A DNA stretch of 64,000 bases, taken from positions 28,894 to 92,893 of the forward strand of contig JAKPSI010000033.1 of NCBI GenBank assembly GCA_029555415.1, read 5' to 3'. Position numbers and translations under genes: made by a program. The notes beneath the pieces were generated by a model. It made no database searches, had not been told where the DNA came from, and worked only from the letters and a program-made list of their open reading frames with translations. This document shows positions 60,279-64,000 of this stretch, piece by piece; within the stretch, counting starts at the first letter, position 1; every line of letters begins with the position of its first letter. Source of the stretch: Bacteroidota bacterium. Lineage in GTDB: Bacteria > Bacteroidota > Bacteroidia > Chitinophagales > Chitinophagaceae.

Positions 60279-61658
60279 TTGGCATTAATTAAAAGTATAT
60301 CCGGTATTCGTGGAACGATCGGTGGCAAGCCGGGTGATAATCTGACGCCTATCGACATCGTTAAGTTCACGGCCGCTTACGGAGTGATCATTGCAGGGGA
60401 AAAGAAATCACCCCGGATCGTTGTCGGACGCGATGGCCGTATCAGTGGCGCCATGGTGCAGTCACTGGTGGTGAATACCCTCGCCGGACTCGGTATCGAT
60501 GTGGTCGATCTCGGACTCTCCACTACACCTACGGTTGAAATGGCCGTGAAAGGTGAGCAGGCGGATGGCGGCATCATCCTCACCGCCAGCCATAATCCCA
60601 AAGAATGGAACGCGCTGAAACTCCTGAATGCGGACGGTGAATTCATTTCCGCGGAACTCGGTGCGCAGGTGCTGGAACTGGCGGCTTCTGAAAATATCAA
60701 TTTCGCAACTGTAGATAAACTGGGTACCGTTACTGCTAACGACACCTGGATGCAGCAGCATATCGATGCGATCCTGCAATACCCGCTGGTGAACGCGAAA
60801 GCGATCGCTGCGGAAAAATTCAAAGTGGTGGTGGATGCGATCAATTCAACCGGCGCCACATTCGTCCCGGCTTTATTACGTGCACTGGGTGTGAAGGACA
60901 TCACCGTTCTGAACGATGAAGTGAACGGCAAATTCGCACATAACCCTGAACCGCTGCCCGAACACCTGAGCCAGCTCAGCAATGAAGTGGTGAAACAGCA
61001 GGCCCATCTGGGTATCGCGGTGGATCCCGATGTGGACCGGCTTTGCTTTGTTTGTGAGGATGGCAGCCTGTTCGGTGAAGAATACACGCTGGTGGCGGTG
61101 GCTGATTATATCCTCGGACAGCGAAAAGGCAATACGGTCAGCAACATGAGCAGCACCAAAGCGCTCAAGGAAGTCACACTGGCCCATGGTGGTGAATATT
61201 TCCCTTCAGCAGTGGGTGAAGTGAATGTGGTGAAGAAGATGAAGGAACACAACGCAGTGATCGGTGGTGAAGGCAATGGTGGTATCATCGTGCCAGATTT
61301 CCATTACGGTCGTGATGCACTGATCGGGATCGGTTTATTCCTCAGTCAGCTGGCTGCACATAAAAAAGGGATGCGTTCTCTCCGCAAATCCTATCCCGAT
61401 TATATCATCTCCAAGAATAAGATCGAATTGCAGAAAGGAGTGGATGTGAAAGCGATCTTTGAAAAGATCAAAGCCAAATACGCCAAGCAGAAGATCAATA
61501 CCGAGGACGGACTCAAGATCGAGTTCGATAACGACTGGGTGCATCTCCGCACTTCCAATACCGAGCCCATCATCCGCATTTATGCTGAAAGCCATTTTGA
61601 AACTACGGCGAATAATATGGCGATGCAGTTGATGAAAGACATAAAGGAGTTTAGTTGA
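60279..61658 (+). CDS. glmM: Phosphoglucosamine mutase / phosphohexomutase
   Basis: The 459-residue enzyme should interconvert glucosamine 6- and 1-phosphate for peptidoglycan and LPS. The phosphoserine loop is GGIILTASHNPKEWNALK (Ser104), the Mg site is AVDPDVDRLCFV, the sugar-binding loop is GEGNGGIIVP, and the phosphate-binding loop is LRTSNTEPIIRIYAE. No ATG is close to the conserved start IKSISGIRGTIGG, so I use TTG at 60279 (TTG GCA TTA ATT). The family also contains phosphomannomutases, so exact specificity is less sure. Its TGA stop lies in a TTGATAATGG-type repeat. Confidence 0.85.
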   Translation: MALIKSISGIRGTIGGKPGDNLTPIDIVKFTAAYGVIIAGEKKSPRIVVGRDGRISGAMVQSLVVNTLAGLGIDVVDLGLSTTPTVEMAVKGEQADGGIILTASHNPKEWNALKLLNADGEFISAELGAQVLELAASENINFATVDKLGTVTANDTWMQQHIDAILQYPLVNAKAIAAEKFKVVVDAINSTGATFVPALLRALGVKDITVLNDEVNGKFAHNPEPLPEHLSQLSNEVVKQQAHLGIAVDPDVDRLCFVCEDGSLFGEEYTLVAVADYILGQRKGNTVSNMSSTKALKEVTLAHGGEYFPSAVGEVNVVKKMKEHNAVIGGEGNGGIIVPDFHYGRDALIGIGLFLSQLAAHKKGMRSLRKSYPDYIISKNKIELQKGVDVKAIFEKIKAKYAKQKINTEDGLKIEFDNDWVHLRTSNTEPIIRIYAESHFETTANNMAMQLMKDIKEFS

Positions 61659-61797
61659 TAGTTGATAATGGATAATGGAGAATAGGTAAAAGGTGAGAGG
61701 TGACAGGTTATAGTTTCAGCACCTGAATTCTCTTAGTACCCCCTTGCAGCTTATAGCTTGCAGCTTGTGGCTTTCAGCTTGACGCTTTCAGCTTCTC
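61652..61797. repeat. TTGATAATGG-type and AGCTTGCAGC-type repeats between two convergent genes
   Basis: TAGTTGATAGTTGATAATGG (61652-61671) continues as GATAATGGAGAATAGG. GCAGCTTATAGCTTGCAGCT and similar units run at 61745-61797. The first supplies the glmM stop; the second covers the last codons (AAG AGA AGC TGA) of the FkbM gene on the other strand. Confidence 0.65.
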
Positions 61798-62693
61798 TTC
61801 AACACCAGATTCTCGCTGTCACGATCCATACTTGCCAAATAAACATCGGGTTCCGGGCAGGTTTCAAGTGTGCCGTTCTCCTGTATGACATGAATTCTGT
61901 AACCCAGGCCTAACAAGGTCTCCAGCGCATTTATGTGTGCGGTGTTCTCTCTTTCCGCGGATAAATATTCCAATATAATGACCGGGCTGTTTACTTTAAG
62001 TAACTGCATGGCACCATTGACGATAACCGATTCTGATCCCTCTGTATCAATTTTGATATAATCCGGGCGGATATTGTTTTCATCCGTAAAATGGTCGAGT
62101 GAGGTGCAACGGATCTTTGTCATTTGCTTCTCCGCTTTGCGGAACCATGCTTGACGCTCATATTGAGTCGTATCCGCAGCGTCGTATTCACTGTACTGAG
62201 GTTCGAAAGAATAGAAGTCCACCATTTCTTCCCGCTCACCCGCCATGAAAGGATGGATGTGGATACCCGGCCGGTCCCTTACATTTTCTTCCAGCATTTC
62301 AAAGCTAAGAGGCGAAGGCTCCAGTGCGTGAACGGTCGCTCCGCACCATGCGGCCAGCCGGCTATAAAATCCATAATGCGCGCCGACATCGATAAAGGTA
62401 TCACCCGCTTTCAGGTTCAGCAGTAAGTATAATGTCAGCCGTAACTCCGCATCATCGGATCTTCCACCGGTGAGGTAGATATCCGTTCCGGATGGTAGTC
62501 CTACATTCATCGTTTCGCCCCAGAATACATTCGCGGTCACTTTTTTTGAAACTCCGGTCAGCGGATACAGGATCATTTTCTGTGCCATTGCGGTGCAGTA
62601 GCGCGCAGGGGCATGGACATAACGCTGCCAGCGCGTTCCTTTGGCAAGGGCGCGGGTCTTTTCGAAACTCGTTATGATCGTTGCAGAAGGCAA
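61788..62693 (-). CDS. FkbM-family methyltransferase
   Basis: The 301-residue protein has the FkbM pattern: DTFIDVGAHYGFYSRLAAW for SAM, VHALEPSPLSFEMLEENV, then PDYIKIDTEGSESVIVNGA and VIILEYLSAE. Family members O-methylate sugars, polyketides or peptides; many lie in polysaccharide loci. The first about 90 residues are a less conserved extension with a hydrophobic patch. It stands alone between repeat-rich spacers. The substrate is unknown. Confidence 0.87.
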   Translation of the reverse strand: MPSATIITSFEKTRALAKGTRWQRYVHAPARYCTAMAQKMILYPLTGVSKKVTANVFWGETMNVGLPSGTDIYLTGGRSDDAELRLTLYLLLNLKAGDTFIDVGAHYGFYSRLAAWCGATVHALEPSPLSFEMLEENVRDRPGIHIHPFMAGEREEMVDFYSFEPQYSEYDAADTTQYERQAWFRKAEKQMTKIRCTSLDHFTDENNIRPDYIKIDTEGSESVIVNGAMQLLKVNSPVIILEYLSAERENTAHINALETLLGLGYRIHVIQENGTLETCPEPDVYLASMDRDSENLVLKRS

Positions 62694-62768
62694 ATATTCA
62701 GTAATTAAACTTTTCTAAACGGCAAGCTAAACAATTCATGATTTTTCCTTTAAGGTTTCCTGAAGATC

Positions 62769-62950
62769 ACGCAGAAAGTTAACGCCACGACGCAAAGGCG
62801 CCGCGGCGCCACGATAATGATCACCATTCTGAAATAATACAGCAATCGCTGCCATTTAGTAAGCTCCAAACTATCGGGTACCGCTCGCAGCTTGCAGCTC
62901 ACAGCTCCTAGCTTCCCTCTTGCAGCTTTTTCGTATCTTTGCAGCTTTCA
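62769..62950. repeat. ACGCCACGACGCAAAGGCGC-type motif and AGCTTGCAGC-type repeat
   Basis: At 62769-62813 a stretch containing AACGCCACGACGCAAAGG and GCGCCGCGGCGCC is a variant of the inverse of 40685-40722. At 62884-62950 CTCGCAGCTTGCAGCTCACA and further AGCT units run up to the start of the cysteine desulfurase gene, overlapping its likely promoter. Confidence 0.55.
62934..62941 (+). promoter_or_regulatory. Promoter -7 element for the cysteine desulfurase gene
   Basis: TATCTTTG fits TAnnTTTG exactly, 14 bases before the ATG. It is embedded between two GCAGCTTT units of an intergenic repeat, so the repeat may have contributed the promoter. Confidence 0.5.
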
Positions 62951-62955
62951 GAAAC

Positions 62956-64000
62956 ATGAACCGCATCTACTTCGATAACGCTGCTACTACCCCGCTGGAA
63001 CCCGCTGTCCTTGAGGCCATGATGCCTTATATGACCACGCATTTCGGGAATCCTTCTTCCATTTATTCTTATGGCAGGGAAAGCCGGCTGGCGATCGAGA
63101 ATGCGCGCAAATCCGTCGCCAAATTACTGAACGCGCATCCGGGTGAGATATTCTTCACCAGTGGCGGGACAGAAAGCAATAACACGGCCATCCTCTCCGC
63201 GATCCGCGATCTGGGATGCACCCATATCATCACATCACCGATCGAACACCACGCGGTACTGCATACTGTTGAGCATTTCGATCACCGTGGTGAAGTGACC
63301 AGCAGTTTTGTGAAATTGCTGCCCAACGGACATGTGGACCTGGATGACCTGGCACATCAGCTGGAGAATGCGACGGGCCGTTGCCTCGTCACCCTCATGC
63401 ATGCCAATAATGAGATCGGCAACCTGCTCGATATCGATGCGGTCGGCAATCTCTGTAAAAAACATAACGCCATCTTCCATTCGGATTGTGTACAGACGGT
63501 CGGACATTATCCGCTCGATCTGCGCAAAACTCCGGTACATTTCATTTCTGCGGCCGGACATAAATTCCACGGTCCGAAAGGCATCGGCATCTTATACATC
63601 AATGACAATGTGAAGATCAAGCCCTTCATCATGGGAGGCGGACAGGAACGCAACATGCGCGCCGGTACCGAGAATCTGTATGGCATCGTTGGATTCGCAA
63701 AGGCACTCGAGCTCGCCATGCAGAGTTTTGAAAAAGACAGCAAACAGATCCAGGAAGTGAAAACGTATATGGCAGACCGCCTGCGTGCGGAGATCCCTGG
63801 TGTGCAATTCAACGGAGATGCCGAAGGGCGTTGCCTGTATACCGTACTCAGTACAGCTTTCCCCAAAACAGAAAGATCAGAGATGATCCTTTTCAATATG
63901 GACATGAACCAGGTCTGCGTCTCTGGTGGCAGCGCCTGCAGCAGCGGTGCCGACGTTGGCAGTCACGTCATCCGCGCCATCAACAACAGATCGGAAGAGC
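62956..64000 (+). CDS. Cysteine desulfurase (NifS/IscS type), C-terminus beyond the window
   Basis: 348 codons are visible from MNRIYFDNAATTPLEPAVLE; the frame is open at the window end, with roughly 30 residues missing. The PLP lysine is Lys203 in SAAGHKFHGPKGIGI. The sulfur-carrying Cys328 is in the VSGGSACSSGADVGSHVI loop. Other conserved blocks are FTSGGTESNNTAI, HANNEIGNL and RAGTENLYGIVG. The enzyme mobilises sulfur from cysteine for Fe-S clusters and other cofactors. The short SGGSACSSG loop fits the IscS/NifS group. No isc or suf partner is in view. Confidence 0.93.
   Translation, partial: MNRIYFDNAATTPLEPAVLEAMMPYMTTHFGNPSSIYSYGRESRLAIENARKSVAKLLNAHPGEIFFTSGGTESNNTAILSAIRDLGCTHIITSPIEHHAVLHTVEHFDHRGEVTSSFVKLLPNGHVDLDDLAHQLENATGRCLVTLMHANNEIGNLLDIDAVGNLCKKHNAIFHSDCVQTVGHYPLDLRKTPVHFISAAGHKFHGPKGIGILYINDNVKIKPFIMGGGQERNMRAGTENLYGIVGFAKALELAMQSFEKDSKQIQEVKTYMADRLRAEIPGVQFNGDAEGRCLYTVLSTAFPKTERSEMILFNMDMNQVCVSGGSACSSGADVGSHVIRAINNRSEE

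Noticed and set aside
1..64000. rRNA, tRNA and prophage or integrase genes
   Set aside because: None was recognised by eye. A covariance-based tRNA search would be needed to exclude a tRNA fully.

Overview
The window looks like chromosomal DNA of a Bacteroidota bacterium, most likely of the family Chitinophagaceae. This rests on several observations. Secreted proteins have Bacteroidota-style signal peptides and lipoboxes. One protein ends in a type IX secretion sorting domain. Promoters resemble TTTG-N19-TAnnTTTG, genes lack strong Shine-Dalgarno sites, and many encoded proteins (DUF6702, HupE, short LeuA, NudK) are of types familiar in that phylum. I have no database access, so the taxonomy is inference. 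No rRNA, tRNA or CRISPR array was seen.

Layout. (1) 1-1547: the end of a phosphoesterase gene, then homogentisate dioxygenase. (2) 1830-8702: a TetR-controlled efflux operon (TetR, TolC, HlyD lipoprotein, two ATPases, two ABC-2 permeases) with two matching palindromic operators. (3) 8981-10806: NudK, a TMEM175-like channel and an unknown protein. (4) 10906-14812: a detached alpha ribosomal operon, infA-rpmJ-rpsM-rpsK-rpsD-rpoA-rplQ, with hairpins in most spacers. (5) 14902-17481: PEP carboxylase. (6) 17966-26761, minus strand: nitrogen assimilation (gltB, gltD, amt, porin). (7) 26897-38835, minus strand: the complete branched-chain amino acid pathway, leuACDB followed by ilvEDBNCA. Between leuB and ilvE sits an unannotated 32-residue Ile/Val-rich leader peptide with a terminator and a possible antiterminator. 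(8) 39046-49765: a helical protein of unknown function, two large Asp-box propeller proteins, carA, aroQ and two small unknowns. (9) 49906-55131: an esterase, a compact inverted-repeat-bounded GxxExxY unit, an M1 peptidase, HupE and DUF6702. (10) 55278-64000: a CNNM-type transporter, PAP2 phosphatase, LTA-synthase-like protein, two methyltransferases, a GlmM-like mutase and a cysteine desulfurase cut by the window edge.

How the genes fit together. PEP carboxylase supplies oxaloacetate, while Amt and GOGAT supply glutamate. Glutamate is the amino donor for IlvE, so blocks 5 to 7 form a coherent nitrogen-to-BCAA unit. The leader peptide would make ilvEDBNCA expression respond to charged tRNA-Ile and tRNA-Val.

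Two signals stand out. The first is the ilv attenuator (34244-34423). The second is the set of short-period degenerate repeats that fill most intergenic spacers. They often begin at, or supply, the stop codon of the preceding gene. At 50730-51238 a repeat of the same style forms 45-nt inverted arms that abut a PD-(D/E)XK-like GxxExxY gene. This suggests a minimal mobile unit, with the other intergenic repeats as possible gene-free relatives.
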